Shown: positions 28,163-37,359 of the stretch, one piece after another
Layout: each line of letters begins with the position of its first letter
Position numbering within the stretch: the stretch's first letter is position 1
NCBI GenBank assembly: GCA_024278955.1
Contig: JAJRSE010000102.1
Coordinates: 85,890-149,889 of the forward strand
DNA from: Planctomycetota bacterium
Lineage (GTDB): Bacteria; Planctomycetota; Planctomycetia; Pirellulales; Lacipirellulaceae
DNA length: 64,000 nucleotides
Direction: 5' to 3'
Translations under genes and position numbers: made by a program
The notes under the pieces: model-generated
The model's database searches: none
What the model was told of the DNA's origin: nothing
What the model saw: only the letters and a program-made list of their open reading frames with translations

Positions 28163-29209
28163 TCACCGACGTCGGCGACGGAAGTCTCGCAACAAGACAA
28201 ACAGGCAGGTTGCGCTTACTAGGGCGATTGAGCCTGGCTCAGGTATGCCAGCAGCCGCCAGCGTGGGGGCCGTCTCGAAGTCTCGTTGCCAGAGCAGAAA
28301 GTCGGCGCCGTCGATACTGGCGGTACCGTTCCCGTCGGCAGACACATCGAGGGTAGAACCGAAGCCTTGATCCCAAACAAGCAAGTCGTCGGCGTTGATC
28401 GAGCCATTGCCATCCGAATCGCCATCGGTGTAGGCGGCTCCGACTTTCCCAAAGCCTTGCTGCCACTGTAAAAAGTCAGCACCATTGATTTCTTTATCGT
28501 CGTTGTAGTCGCCGCCAACAAGGTTAAGCCGACCGAAGTCTTTGCTCCAGACGGCAAGATCTTGAGCATCAACAGCACCATCGAAGGTGTAATCGCCATC
28601 GGCAAGGTTCACCACCGTGACGCTGTTGACGAGTATATAATTTTCTTTGAGTGGAAAACCTCCCGAGAAATTTTGAAGAGGTAGGTTGCCAAATGCGGAG
28701 TTGAGCGGTGTGCCATTGAAAATTGGAATCTCTGCAATCGCGTCTAAGACATCCATGCCATCGCCTAGCACGGTAGCAAAAACGGTGAACCCTCCGTTCT
28801 GGTTGTCGAGATTTGCCGTATTGTTGCTGAGGTTGGCAAACCATCCGCTCGTTGCGCTGTTGGGGTTTCCACCCTGCTTTGCATAGGCGAGGGTTCCACG
28901 AATATTCGAGATATTGGGTTCGTTTACTACCGGGGCGTCAGTGGGAATGGCAACATTGCCAACCCCGTCTAAGGTATACGTAAAGCCACCGCTCTGAACG
29001 ATAAAACCAGGAATGCTTCGATGGACAATGCTATCGATAAAGTCGCCATCGTTGACGTAGTTCAGAAAATTCTGGGTGCTGAGCGGCGTAGCACCATCAA
29101 ACAACCTTACCGAAAAACTTCCCAAGACCGTATCAAATTGAACGATCGTTGCTTGGGCACGAGTGCCAAAGGTCACGATCGCAAGGGTCGAGAGCAAGAT
29201 TCGGAGCAT
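28163..29209 (-). CDS. Secreted cyclophilin with dockerin-like repeats and a PEP-CTERM sorting tail
   Basis: A 348-residue multi-domain protein. The signal peptide (LSTLAIVTFGTRAQA) leads into a cyclophilin-type peptidyl-prolyl isomerase domain (TVLGSFSVRLFDGATPLSTQNF, IVHRSIPGFIVQSGG, about residues 20-205). Then come four EF-hand/dockerin-like repeats (about 210-320) of the form D.D..G.I...D.L.W...FG, with Asp/Asn at Ca2+ positions. The end is IPEPGSIALV, a hydrophobic stretch and a basic RRRRR tail: the PEP-CTERM signal for exosortase processing. It should therefore act outside the inner membrane. Dockerin-like modules in planctomycetes are not proven cohesin partners. The start at 29209 gives a normal signal peptide. 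Confidence 0.88.
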   Translation of the reverse strand: MLRILLSTLAIVTFGTRAQATIVQFDTVLGSFSVRLFDGATPLSTQNFLNYVNDGDFIDSIVHRSIPGFIVQSGGFTYTLDGVGNVAIPTDAPVVNEPNISNIRGTLAYAKQGGNPNSATSGWFANLSNNTANLDNQNGGFTVFATVLGDGMDVLDAIAEIPIFNGTPLNSAFGNLPLQNFSGGFPLKENYILVNSVTVVNLADGDYTFDGAVDAQDLAVWSKDFGRLNLVGGDYNDDKEINGADFLQWQQGFGKVGAAYTDGDSDGNGSINADDLLVWDQGFGSTLDVSADGNGTASIDGADFLLWQRDFETAPTLAAAGIPEPGSIALVSATCLFVLLRDFRRRRR

Positions 29210-29798
29210 TTTCAAGGTAGATAATTCCCGTGTCCTCAAGCCGCGCACTGCGGCCAAGGCTGTTGGTTTTCTTGGGTTGTTCCGGAGGAGAGAATGCCAA
29301 GTTTGGCTACTTCAACTGTAGTTGAACCCTGCGATTTTGTCGAGAATTTGGTCGTGGGAGAGGCGGTTTGAGCTGATTTGCCGGGAGTTTGAGAGGGAGT
29401 TCTGCAAGTTCCTCCGGATTTTCCGACATTGGACAGCTCGCGACTGCCCTTTCTACTTTCCGCTTCTACGTGCGTACTGAAAAGGCGGGAACAAAGAGCC
29501 CTACGTAAGCTGCCGCGTTAGCGAGGAAAGCCCCATGGCATCGCCCGGCTCTGAAGTGGGCTTCTTGACCCATTGTGCTAAGAAAAAAAGCGCTAGGGGA
29601 AATCTCAATAAGTTTCTTTCTACTTGATCTGGCAAATTGTAAAGGCAATGCTAGGATGCACAATCTCGCACGAGTGAGGTGTAGGGTAAGGCTCTAAAAT
29701 GTGTGCGAAAATGCACACTATTTGTACATTGATTAAAAGAGTATTCTCACGGGAGTTCAATTAAAAGAGTTGACTCGCAAAGACGAAAAGTACATCCC
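29210..29798. other. Divergent regulatory region before the respiratory operon
   Basis: About 590 bases with no gene. Contains the inverted repeat at 29700-29717 and the A/T-rich stretch leading to the Rieske gene. Confidence 0.4.
29700..29717. promoter_or_regulatory. Inverted repeat upstream of the Rieske/cytochrome b operon
   Basis: GTGTGC-GAAAAT-GCACAC, a 6+6 palindrome with a 6-base gap, 82 bases before the Rieske start. Could be an operator; no known regulator can be assigned. Confidence 0.45.
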
Positions 29799-30386
29799 AT
29801 GAGCGACGACAAATCGCAAGTATCGGAAAATTCAGCAAAAGTTTTGGATTCGCATAGCGCTGATACAGAACTTGGTAGGCGGTCGTTTTTGTCGACTTCG
29901 GTCACGGCGATCATGGCCGGTGGGCTAGTCGGCGGGTATGGCACTTTCTTTGCCATGGCGGGGCGATACTTTTATCCCTCGGGTGACAACCGGCAGTGGG
30001 TTTTTGTTTCTGCTGTCGACCGTATTGCCCCTGGCGAGTCGTTTCCATTTCAGTCGCCTGGTGGAGTGCCGGTGATGATCACCCGACGTGCTGAAACATC
30101 GACCAAGTCTTCAGGCGATGAAGACCAGACCGATGAGACCATTTCGGTCGACAGCTTCCTTGCACTTTCAAGCGTCTGTCCCCACCTGGGTTGTCGGGTG
30201 CATTGGGAATCGAACAACAATCGATTTTTTTGTCCATGTCACAATGGGTCGTTTGACGCCGAGGGAGTCGCCACCAGCGGGCCGCCAGCAGCTGAGGGTC
30301 AGGTGCTACCGCAATACGCCCTGCAGATCGTCGATGGTTCTTTGTATATTGAGATGCCTATCACATCAATTGGCCGAAAGGCTTAG
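29799..30386 (+). CDS. Rieske iron-sulfur protein of a cytochrome bc complex
   Basis: Carries a 2Fe-2S cluster and takes electrons from quinol in the bc complex. The N-terminus has a Tat motif (GRRSFLSTSV) before a hydrophobic helix (IMAGGLVGGYGTFFA) that stays as anchor. The cluster-binding boxes are CPHLGC and CPCHNGSF, each supplying one Cys and one His plus the disulfide Cys. Length of 195 residues is normal. It is the first gene of a three-gene operon; the next gene starts 11 bases after its stop. Confidence 0.93.
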   Translation: MSDDKSQVSENSAKVLDSHSADTELGRRSFLSTSVTAIMAGGLVGGYGTFFAMAGRYFYPSGDNRQWVFVSAVDRIAPGESFPFQSPGGVPVMITRRAETSTKSSGDEDQTDETISVDSFLALSSVCPHLGCRVHWESNNNRFFCPCHNGSFDAEGVATSGPPAAEGQVLPQYALQIVDGSLYIEMPITSIGRKA

Positions 30387-30397
30387 GGGATTTAGCT

Positions 30398-31447
30398 TTG
30401 TCACGCTTGGCAGATTGGTGGAGCGAACGGGTGCCAGTTTCGGGGGCCCAGTTGCGCGAACTTACCAACGAACCGGTTCCGAACCACATGAAGAAGTGGT
30501 GGTTCTGCCTGGGAGGGACTCCGGCCTATCTTTTTGTAGTTCAAATCGTCACCGGCATTATGCTGGCGATGTATTACCAACCCTCGTCGACTACCGCTTA
30601 CGAGTCGGTCCGATACATTACCGAAGAAGTTACCTTCGGGTGGTACTTCCGAGGGTTGCATAAGTGGGCTGCGACGCTCATGATTGCCGCGGTCGTGCTG
30701 CATCAGATGCGAGTCTATTTTACCGGCGCCTATCGGCGTCCGCGCGAGTTGAACTGGCTCATCGGTATGAGCCTGCTGATGGTGACCTTGGGCCTTGGTT
30801 TTACAGGCTACAGCTTGGTGTTCGAGCAGTTGAGCTACTGGGGAGCGACCGTTGCCGGCAATATCACCGACACCGTTCCCGTGGTCGGCGGCTTTTTCAA
30901 GAGAATCCTCCTCGCCGGCGATACCTACAACGAGCAGACCCTTCCGCGGTTCTATATTCTGCATGCCGCAATCATGCCCGTCTCTCTGATTCTCTTGATC
31001 ATCGTTCATGTCGCTTTCATACGCCTCCACGGAGTGACCGAGGTCGAGGTGCCTGAGGAACCTAAGGACGAGCCCAAGCATTTCAATTTTTTCCCTGATC
31101 ACATGCTTACCGAGCTTGCCCTAGGGTTGGTCGTGATGATCGTGCTCAGTGCGTTAGCAACGATCTTCCCGGCAGAGCTTGGACCGCGGGCCGATCCATT
31201 GACAACTCCCGAAGTAATTAAGCCCGAGTGGTTTTTCTACGCTTCGTTTCGCTGGCTCAAGCTTTTTGGGCCGACTTTTGCGGTTTTGAGTATGGGGTTG
31301 ATTGTATTCCTTATGTTTGCTTGGCCTTGGATCGACCGTTTGTTGATCCGAGTAACTCGCAACAAAGAGCTAAGTACCTATATCGGTATTGTTGCAGTAT
31401 TTTTGTTGATAGGCCTAACGGTTTGGGAAGCTGCCGTGACACATTAG
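30398..31447 (+). CDS. Cytochrome b (bc complex, full-length fused form)
   Basis: Membrane quinol oxidase core with two b haems. A TTG start is supported by AGGGGA seven bases upstream. Haem-ligand His pairs are visible in LHKWAATLM with VVLHQMRVYF and in FYILHAAIMP with VHVAFIRLH. The quinol-site motif PEWFF (canonical PEWY) lies in the C-terminal part, so b6-type and subunit-IV-type regions are in one chain (349 residues). It follows the Rieske gene and precedes the octaheme cytochrome, which takes the place where cytochrome c1 is usual. Confidence 0.93.
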   Translation: MSRLADWWSERVPVSGAQLRELTNEPVPNHMKKWWFCLGGTPAYLFVVQIVTGIMLAMYYQPSSTTAYESVRYITEEVTFGWYFRGLHKWAATLMIAAVVLHQMRVYFTGAYRRPRELNWLIGMSLLMVTLGLGFTGYSLVFEQLSYWGATVAGNITDTVPVVGGFFKRILLAGDTYNEQTLPRFYILHAAIMPVSLILLIIVHVAFIRLHGVTEVEVPEEPKDEPKHFNFFPDHMLTELALGLVVMIVLSALATIFPAELGPRADPLTTPEVIKPEWFFYASFRWLKLFGPTFAVLSMGLIVFLMFAWPWIDRLLIRVTRNKELSTYIGIVAVFLLIGLTVWEAAVTH

Positions 31448-31522
31448 TGCTAGGACAAAGCACTATCACAAAAGCATTCAATGGTTTTTTGTGTTTTTTT
31501 GAGAGAAAAGTGGGACTGAACC

Positions 31523-33241
31523 ATGTCGTTACGAATTAAGCAGTTGTTGATCGGTTTTTTGGGGCTCGTGTTCCTTGCATCGCTGATCTTTGTGCAAGGA
31601 ATGGAAGTTATTCGGAAACGCGAAGAGTCGGGGTTGATTGCACACCGCATTTCGATTCCGGCCTCCTCGGCAAAGTGCATTGAGTGTCACGACGATCTCT
31701 CGCCCGGTATCATCGACCACTGGGAAAGTTCGACCCACGCTGTTAAAGGCGTTGGCTGTGTTGAGTGCCACAAAGCGAACGAAAAAGATGCCGATGCTTT
31801 TCATCACTACGGCCACACAATCGCGACGATTGTCACTCCGCTCGACTGCTCTCGATGCCACCCAAAAGAGTTTGACGAGTTCACGAATAGTCATCACGCC
31901 AAGGCGGGGAATATTCTTGCCTCGCTCGATAACTTCCTGGCAGAAACGGTCGAAGGTTCCCGCGAACCCTTTAACCCCCATTCGCCGACTCCAGGAATGG
32001 AAGTCGACATGGTCAACGGGATGGCGAGCGTCAACTCGGGCTGTAAACAGTGTCACGGGAGCGAAGTCGCTTTGCAGGCCAAGGACGGCGGCTTGATTAC
32101 GGTTGCCGATCTCAAGCCTGACGATAAAGGCTTGCCGACGAACCTAGAGGCAGTAGCCAGAATTGCCCGAAACGACAAAAATGAGCCCATGATGGACCCT
32201 TCGACTTGGCCAAACACGGGCATCGGGCGACTCAATCTCGATGGCTCGCGTGGCTCGTGTTCTGCTTGCCACTCGCGGCACGATTTTTCGCCTCGCCGGG
32301 CGCGTCAGCCTGAGAACTGCGGAAAGTGCCATCTTGGCCCCGATCATCCACAAAAAGAAATCTACGAAGAATCGAAGCATGGCGTAGCATTCCGCGACCT
32401 CAAGGGACACATGAACCTTGATGCCGAGAATTGGGTTTTGGGAGAAGACTACACCCAAGCACCCACCTGTGCGACTTGCCATATGTCGGCCCACAGCAAG
32501 GGACAGGCGGTTACGCATGATCCGGGTTCGCGTATTTCTTGGACCAACCGGCCGCCGGTAAGCATGAAAATGGATACCGACGAGCACCATGCCGTTATTA
32601 AAGAAACTGACCCTGTCAAGCGTCAGGCGTTAATCGACAATGGTGGCGATAGTTGGCAGAATAAGCGAGATCGGATGCGACAGGTTTGTTTGCACTGCCA
32701 TACGAATAACTACGTGAGTGCGTTCTACAAACAGTACGACGACTTTGTGATTAACTTCAACGAAAAATTTGCCAAGCCCGGCAAAAAGATCATTGCCGCC
32801 TTGCGAGAAAACGAACTAATCACCAAAACCCAGTTCGACGAAGAAATCGAATGGACTTGGTTCTACCTATGGCATCACGAGGGACGCCGTGCTCGTCACG
32901 GAGCTTCGATGATGGCGCCCGACTATGCTCATTGGCACGGTATGTACGAAGTGGCCGAGAGATTCTACATGGAGCTGATTCCCCAGGCACGCGAAATCGC
33001 AGAACATGCCGTGGAAGCTGGGAAATCCGAAGCAGGCGAGGCTGTGTTTGAGGCCATCGATGCAATCTTAGCCCGTCCTGAGCACCAGTGGTTCCAGGAG
33101 GTCAAGAAAGCAAAGGACATTGAGCACGCAGCCAGGGCCGAGTCCGATGAACCGGCTGAGAAAGAAGAGTCCGTCGAGGAAGAAGAAGCCGAAGAGGCTG
33201 CTGAAGAAGAATCCGAGGATTCTGATAGCGAAGAGCCATAG
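31523..33241 (+). CDS. Octaheme c-type cytochrome, hydroxylamine-oxidoreductase-like
   Basis: A 572-residue protein with one N-terminal membrane helix (LLIGFLGLVFLASLIFV) and eight CxxCH haem-binding motifs: CIECH, CVECH, CSRCH, CKQCH, CSACH, CGKCH, CATCH and CLHCH. The late PDYAHWHGMYEV motif and eight-haem pattern fit the HAO/octaheme family; whether the tyrosine is the cross-linking one of true HAO cannot be decided. The last 45 residues are extremely acidic. It sits 75 bases after the cytochrome b gene with no terminator between, so it likely accepts electrons from the bc complex in the periplasm. Catalytic activity on nitrogen compounds is only a possibility. Confidence 0.88.
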   Translation: MSLRIKQLLIGFLGLVFLASLIFVQGMEVIRKREESGLIAHRISIPASSAKCIECHDDLSPGIIDHWESSTHAVKGVGCVECHKANEKDADAFHHYGHTIATIVTPLDCSRCHPKEFDEFTNSHHAKAGNILASLDNFLAETVEGSREPFNPHSPTPGMEVDMVNGMASVNSGCKQCHGSEVALQAKDGGLITVADLKPDDKGLPTNLEAVARIARNDKNEPMMDPSTWPNTGIGRLNLDGSRGSCSACHSRHDFSPRRARQPENCGKCHLGPDHPQKEIYEESKHGVAFRDLKGHMNLDAENWVLGEDYTQAPTCATCHMSAHSKGQAVTHDPGSRISWTNRPPVSMKMDTDEHHAVIKETDPVKRQALIDNGGDSWQNKRDRMRQVCLHCHTNNYVSAFYKQYDDFVINFNEKFAKPGKKIIAALRENELITKTQFDEEIEWTWFYLWHHEGRRARHGASMMAPDYAHWHGMYEVAERFYMELIPQAREIAEHAVEAGKSEAGEAVFEAIDAILARPEHQWFQEVKKAKDIEHAARAESDEPAEKEESVEEEEAEEAAEEESEDSDSEEP

Positions 33242-33247
33242 GAGCCA

Positions 33248-33275
33248 ATAGCCGTCGGCGGAAGCCGACGGTTAT
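33248..33275. terminator. Hairpin between convergent operon ends
   Basis: CCGTCGGC / GCCGACGG stem with a GGAA loop and extra A/T pairs outside, between the octaheme gene stop (33241) and the SDR stop (33281). AGCCGTCGG-type hairpins of this kind are frequent in planctomycete intergenic DNA. Confidence 0.65.
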
Positions 33276-33280
33276 CGTTC

Positions 33281-34102
33281 TTAGACAAAAAAGTCGGGCA
33301 GCAACTCGGCGCCAGGGGTCACTGCGTACATCTCGAAGTCGGTGACGCCATGCTTGCCGAGCAGTTGTTCGTCGATGTAAAAATTGCCGGTGTGCTGGCG
33401 GCTGTCGCTGGTGAGGATGGCGTAGGCCGCGTCGGCCATGATCTCGGGGGTTCGGCAGCGTGCGATTGCCTGCTCGCCGCCGAGCAAGTTTTGGACGGCG
33501 GCCGTCGCGATGACGGTTTTGGGCCAAAGAGCGTTTACCGCAACCCCCTGCTCTTTTAGCTCGGTTGCCATGCCCAGCACGCACATGCTCATGCCGAATT
33601 TCGACATTGTGTACGCGACGTGCGGCGCAAACCACTTGGCTTCCATGTTCAGAGGCGGCGAGAGGTTGAGAATATGCGGGTTACCAGCCTTCAATAAATG
33701 CGGCAGGCAATGTTGTGACGTCATGTAGGTGCCGCGTACGTTAACGCTATGCATCAAGTCGTACCGCTTCATCGGCGTGTCGAGCGTGCCGGCTAGGAAA
33801 ATAGCACTGGCGTTGTTGACCAAAATGTCGATCCCGCCGAATGTTTCGACCGTCTTCTCAACCGCCGCTTGCAATTGTTCTTCGTGCCGAATGTCGGTAA
33901 CGCAAGCCAGCCCCTGCCCACCAGCGGCCTGGATCTCGTCGACTGTGCTGTAAACCGTGCCAGGCAGTTTAGGATGAGGCTCCGCCGTTTTCGAGACCAC
34001 GGCAACATTCGCCCCGTCGGCAGCAGCCCGCAAAGCAATCGCCTTGCCAATGCCACGGCTAGAACCAGTAATAAAAAGTGTTTTTCCTTGAAGATTATTC
34101 AT
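33281..34102 (-). CDS. Short-chain dehydrogenase/reductase
   Basis: NAD(P)-dependent oxidoreductase of 273 residues. Cofactor site TGSSRGIGKAIALRAA, then ILVNNASA, active-site Ser in ILNLSPP, and catalytic YTMSK (Tyr-x3-Lys). The extended C-terminal part (VNALWPKTVIATAAVQNL) resembles the HSDL2/hydroxysteroid-dehydrogenase-like group; the substrate is not deducible. It lies alone on the minus strand and converges with the respiratory operon. Confidence 0.88.
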   Translation of the reverse strand: MNNLQGKTLFITGSSRGIGKAIALRAAADGANVAVVSKTAEPHPKLPGTVYSTVDEIQAAGGQGLACVTDIRHEEQLQAAVEKTVETFGGIDILVNNASAIFLAGTLDTPMKRYDLMHSVNVRGTYMTSQHCLPHLLKAGNPHILNLSPPLNMEAKWFAPHVAYTMSKFGMSMCVLGMATELKEQGVAVNALWPKTVIATAAVQNLLGGEQAIARCRTPEIMADAAYAILTSDSRQHTGNFYIDEQLLGKHGVTDFEMYAVTPGAELLPDFFV

Positions 34103-34293
34103 GACGTCATTTTAGAACGTGCTATGAAAACTGCAAGAACGAGCCGAGGCAAGGTTTAATTCGCGGCTACGGAGAGGGACGTTCCTGATCTTAACGCGAG
34201 CCCTTCAAGTAGTGTTTTGTCAGTTTCACTCGTATTTCAAAGGTCGAATCGAAATGACGACCCTGGAATCATGATTTGACAAAGCAGCAGATA

Positions 34294-35549
34294 TCAATAC
34301 GCCTTGCGTCCCAAAGCTGCCAGGGCGCCCATCGCGGCAAGTAGGGGGACGACAAGCCCACAAAGCCCAAGATGGACATTCCCCGAGTATTCTGCGATTT
34401 GGCCAATGCCCCAGCTACAGAGGCTTACCCCAGCAAGTCCTGCCATGGCCAACATCGAAAATAGCGTTTGCGGGTTGGACCGGATGATCGTCCCAGCATA
34501 AACCAACAGCGTCGGCCAGACGCCCGAAAGTGCGAGGCCTAGCAGGGCCAGCCAAACGATCGAAACCGTTGCGGTAGTCGCCAGCCAGAGACCTAAGAGA
34601 GAAATCGCCGAAACAACGCAGCTGGCCATTAAGATCGAAATGTAACCGAAGCGTTTGGCGAAGGAACCATAAAACAAGCGACCGACGACCATGGGGGCGG
34701 CAAAAAACGCGATGCCGATGCCTCCGAGTAAAGGCTTGGGGTCAGTGAGCCCCAGATGCGCGGTTAGCCAGTCGCTGGTCGAAGAGAGAGTGAATTGTCG
34801 TTGTAGGAAAGTGGAAACCCAGCCAAGGATGCCTGCTTCGACTCCTCCAGAGACCGCGATTACTATCGCGCACAACCAAAAAGACTTTTGCGAGAGAAGC
34901 CCTCTGATGCGTATCGGCGAGGTATGCTCATGGGGGGTGGGAAGCGGGTGATGGCATAGAGAAACGCAAGCACCGCACTCAGCAGCATCACGGGTAAGAA
35001 AGTATCGGTCCAGACCCCTCCGCGCGCGAGGTAGATCCCAGCAGTAAGGGCGGTGCCGACCACTCCGATCTGAAAGCAACTATGTACGAGGTTCATCAGC
35101 GAGGCGTTGCTGTCTCCTTCCTCGTGGGGATAGAGGTCGATAAGTAGCGGGCTGATCAGAGCGTCGATAATGGAGCAGGAGAGGCCAATTGCCAAGGAGC
35201 CCATCAACAAAATCGAGTACTGGTCGGCTGAGCGATAGCAGGCCATGGCTGCGACCAGCAGGAGCAATCCCAAAAAGAGTATTGGCCGCTTGCCCCAGCG
35301 TTCGCTAAGTTGTCCAAATAAAGGTAGCGATACGAGAGTGACAGTGGGGCCAAGTGCAAGGAAGAGACCACACTGGGCATCGCTCAATTGAAATTGCTCA
35401 GAGATCTGTACCAAGCAAAGAGCCGGCAAGACGCCTCCAGAAGCAAGTGCCGCATTGCTGAGGCTGCCAGTGGCTAGCAGCCGGCCTTTGGGAACCTCAT
35501 TGAGTTCGCAACTGTCGACATCAGGATCTTGAGCTTCGAGGATAGGCAT
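34294..35549 (-). pseudogene. Major facilitator superfamily transporter, frameshifted at a run of six G
   Basis: Two overlapping frames together give one 12-helix MFS protein. The first (from 35549) covers the N-terminal six helices (GSLSNAALASGGVLPALC, ERWGKRPILFLG) down to FLYAITRFPPP. The second picks up at HPLPTPHEH and continues to 34294 with helices 7-12. The frames change at the run of six G at 34932-34937 (six C on the coding strand), 34930-34950. A one-base slip here would restore the full protein. Cause may be a sequencing error, a true mutation or phase variation. The substrate is unknown. Confidence 0.75.
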
Positions 35550-35785
35550 GGCGGAAAAGATGAGGGTAGGCGGAATAGGTCAGGCAGGAAATTCGTGGGG
35601 AGCCGAGTCATCCTATCGGGAGTGCTGCTGCACGGAAAGGGACCTTTGTAAGGGGCTGAGAATCGTGTGAGAATCTAACATCACGAGAGAGTAAGCTCCA
35701 GCAAATCTTTTGCACATACCGTGGTTTGACGTTAGAGCGACAGAAGAGCGGCCGAAACATGTCGGTGCGGCACAGGCAGGGTTGC

Positions 35786-36709
35786 TTATCTTGCTAGCGT
35801 TTTGCCCATCACGCTTAAGCCAAGTGGCCGAATCGTCTTGCCCGTATGCTGATAAAGACTGCCATTCTCGCTTACACGGGCACTATACAGGGCCGAATCG
35901 GCTCGCGAGAGTAACCGCTCAACCGATTCCCCGCAAACGCCTTCAACGATGCCACCGTAAAAGGCTCCGTTATGCTCAATCTCGACCTGTTTCTGCACGG
36001 TTTCGCCAAACATCGAGACGGACGCCATCGTTGCTTCTGGCATTAGCACGATAAACTCATTTTTGCTAAAACGGGCAACCAGGTCGTTTTCTTGAGCGCA
36101 GCGTTCAAGGATTTGAGCAAAGTTTTGCAGTTGGTCTTGGATGGCATAATTGTCTGCTGGAACGGGGGCATCGCAATCGATGCGAAAGAGCCCTAACGCA
36201 AAACGGAGTTTGCCTTCTTGGTATTGAGAAGCAAGAACTTTGAGGTGCTCTTCCATTGCCTTGCGGCTAAGAACGCCCGTTTCAGGATCGCTGTGCGAGT
36301 CGGCGAAATTTGAAAGCAACGAAGACTGTTTGCGAATTTGGTCGTAAGTTAACGAGAGCTTCGTCGCGAGTTTGAGAGTGGGGGCAAGCATCGCCTCGGC
36401 TTCACTGCTTAAGTCGAGACCGATATCGCCAGATTCGTCAGCTCTCAAGTTCTTGACACGAGACTCGAACTGCAAAATGCTCGACTGGTGCAAAGCCACA
36501 TCCTGGCGAAGTCGCTGAGTGATCAGCCGAAGCTCGTTTGCAATCTGGACGGTGCGAGAAAGTTCTAGCACCAGCTTCTCGTCGGGCCTCGAATCTGCAG
36601 GCTTGCTCGTTCGGCTACCAAACAGATATCCAATCAAGGCGACTGCTGCTAGCGCAACCGTATCGGCAACATACCACGACACATTCTCTAATAGGCTTAC
36701 GAACATCAT
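35786..36709 (-). CDS. Membrane-anchored protein with a degenerate GGDEF domain
   Basis: Starts at 36709 (AGGGA five bases upstream). An N-terminal membrane helix (VADTVALAAVALIGYLFG) and a coiled-coil-like region (about residues 40-145) precede a GGDEF-fold domain (about 145-300) with DPETGVLSRKAMEEHL and FALGLFRIDCD. The active-site loop reads FSKNEF instead of GGDEF/GGEEF, so cyclic-di-GMP synthesis is unlikely; it may bind nucleotide or act by dimerisation. A further upstream frame to 36952 overlaps the small membrane-protein gene and is not used. Confidence 0.75.
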   Translation of the reverse strand: MMFVSLLENVSWYVADTVALAAVALIGYLFGSRTSKPADSRPDEKLVLELSRTVQIANELRLITQRLRQDVALHQSSILQFESRVKNLRADESGDIGLDLSSEAEAMLAPTLKLATKLSLTYDQIRKQSSLLSNFADSHSDPETGVLSRKAMEEHLKVLASQYQEGKLRFALGLFRIDCDAPVPADNYAIQDQLQNFAQILERCAQENDLVARFSKNEFIVLMPEATMASVSMFGETVQKQVEIEHNGAFYGGIVEGVCGESVERLLSRADSALYSARVSENGSLYQHTGKTIRPLGLSVMGKTLAR

Positions 36710-36840
36710 GAGGTCCCTGTTTTTTGTACGTAAAGTTTTTTTCAACCCGCTCCAGAGAAAGGCAAAACGCTCGAAGCAAGTTTCCCGCAGGAGTTTCGCT
36801 CGACCACAAGAGACAATCAAACATGTCCGTGCGACACGCT

Positions 36841-37005
36841 CTAAACGCGATCGATCGAACCAAAGCCTCTCATGCAGAGAAATCCAAACGCGGCAACCAT
36901 CCCAAGCACGACAAACCATTCCTGATGGTCTAGCATGGCGAACCAAGTCCACGTTTCGTGGAGAACGGTTTTGAACCAGCCGCTAATCGCAGACGAAATA
37001 CCCAT
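36841..37005 (-). CDS. Small single-helix membrane protein (54 residues)
   Basis: Frame from ATG 37005 to TAG 36841. Residues about 5-25 are polar and Trp-rich (GWFKTVLHETWTWFAML); residues 29-45 form one membrane helix (WFVVLGMVAAFGFLCM), then a basic short tail. GAGGG lies about 9 bases upstream. No family is recognised. It is the first gene upstream of, and probably co-transcribed with, the degenerate GGDEF gene. Confidence 0.55.
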   Translation of the reverse strand: MGISSAISGWFKTVLHETWTWFAMLDHQEWFVVLGMVAAFGFLCMRGFGSIDRV

Positions 37006-37251
37006 TGGCCACACCCTCTTATTCGCTTTAAGACTAAGTTCGAGAGACTTTCGCCCTCCTACTCAACGATAGGTCGCGAATAAGATGCGAAAAAGAGGCA
37101 TCTGGCCTTTGCCTAGTCAACTTCGGGCTGCTGTCCTTTTATGCCGAATAATCGGGATAAGTGTATCCTCTCAACCGCTCACAGTAGCTTGGATGGCTGA
37201 GACGCGACGGGAGCCAGCATATCTTCTACGAAAGCTCAGCTTGGTAAAGTC
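37006..37251. other. Intergenic region downstream of the PII gene
   Basis: No gene is recognised. It holds the promoter for the small membrane protein and the DNA between it and the PII gene terminator. Confidence 0.4.
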
Positions 37252-37275
37252 AAAAAAACCGCCATTTAGGGCGGG
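37252..37275 (-). terminator. Rho-independent terminator of the amtB-PII unit
   Basis: On the minus strand: CCGCC-loop-GGCGG followed by seven T. About 85 bases after the PII stop codon (37360). Confidence 0.75.
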
Positions 37276-37359
37276 TCTCGCGGACGTGTTCCGGTCGCCG
37301 TACTGGCATGTTAGGGAGAAATCGTGCTATGGGCGGAACCCGCGCGTCTGAGATTTGCT

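Noticed and set aside
29939..29954. TGGCAC-N5-TTGCC, a sigma-54-like site on the plus strand
   Set aside because: It lies within the Rieske coding region and lacks an appropriate downstream start; it matches by chance.
36710..36952. Upstream extension of the degenerate GGDEF protein
   Set aside because: It would overlap the small membrane-protein gene and has no ribosome-binding site; the start at 36709 does.
37085..37351. Plus-strand open frame of 88 codons
   Set aside because: It covers the PII terminator hairpin and has no family features.
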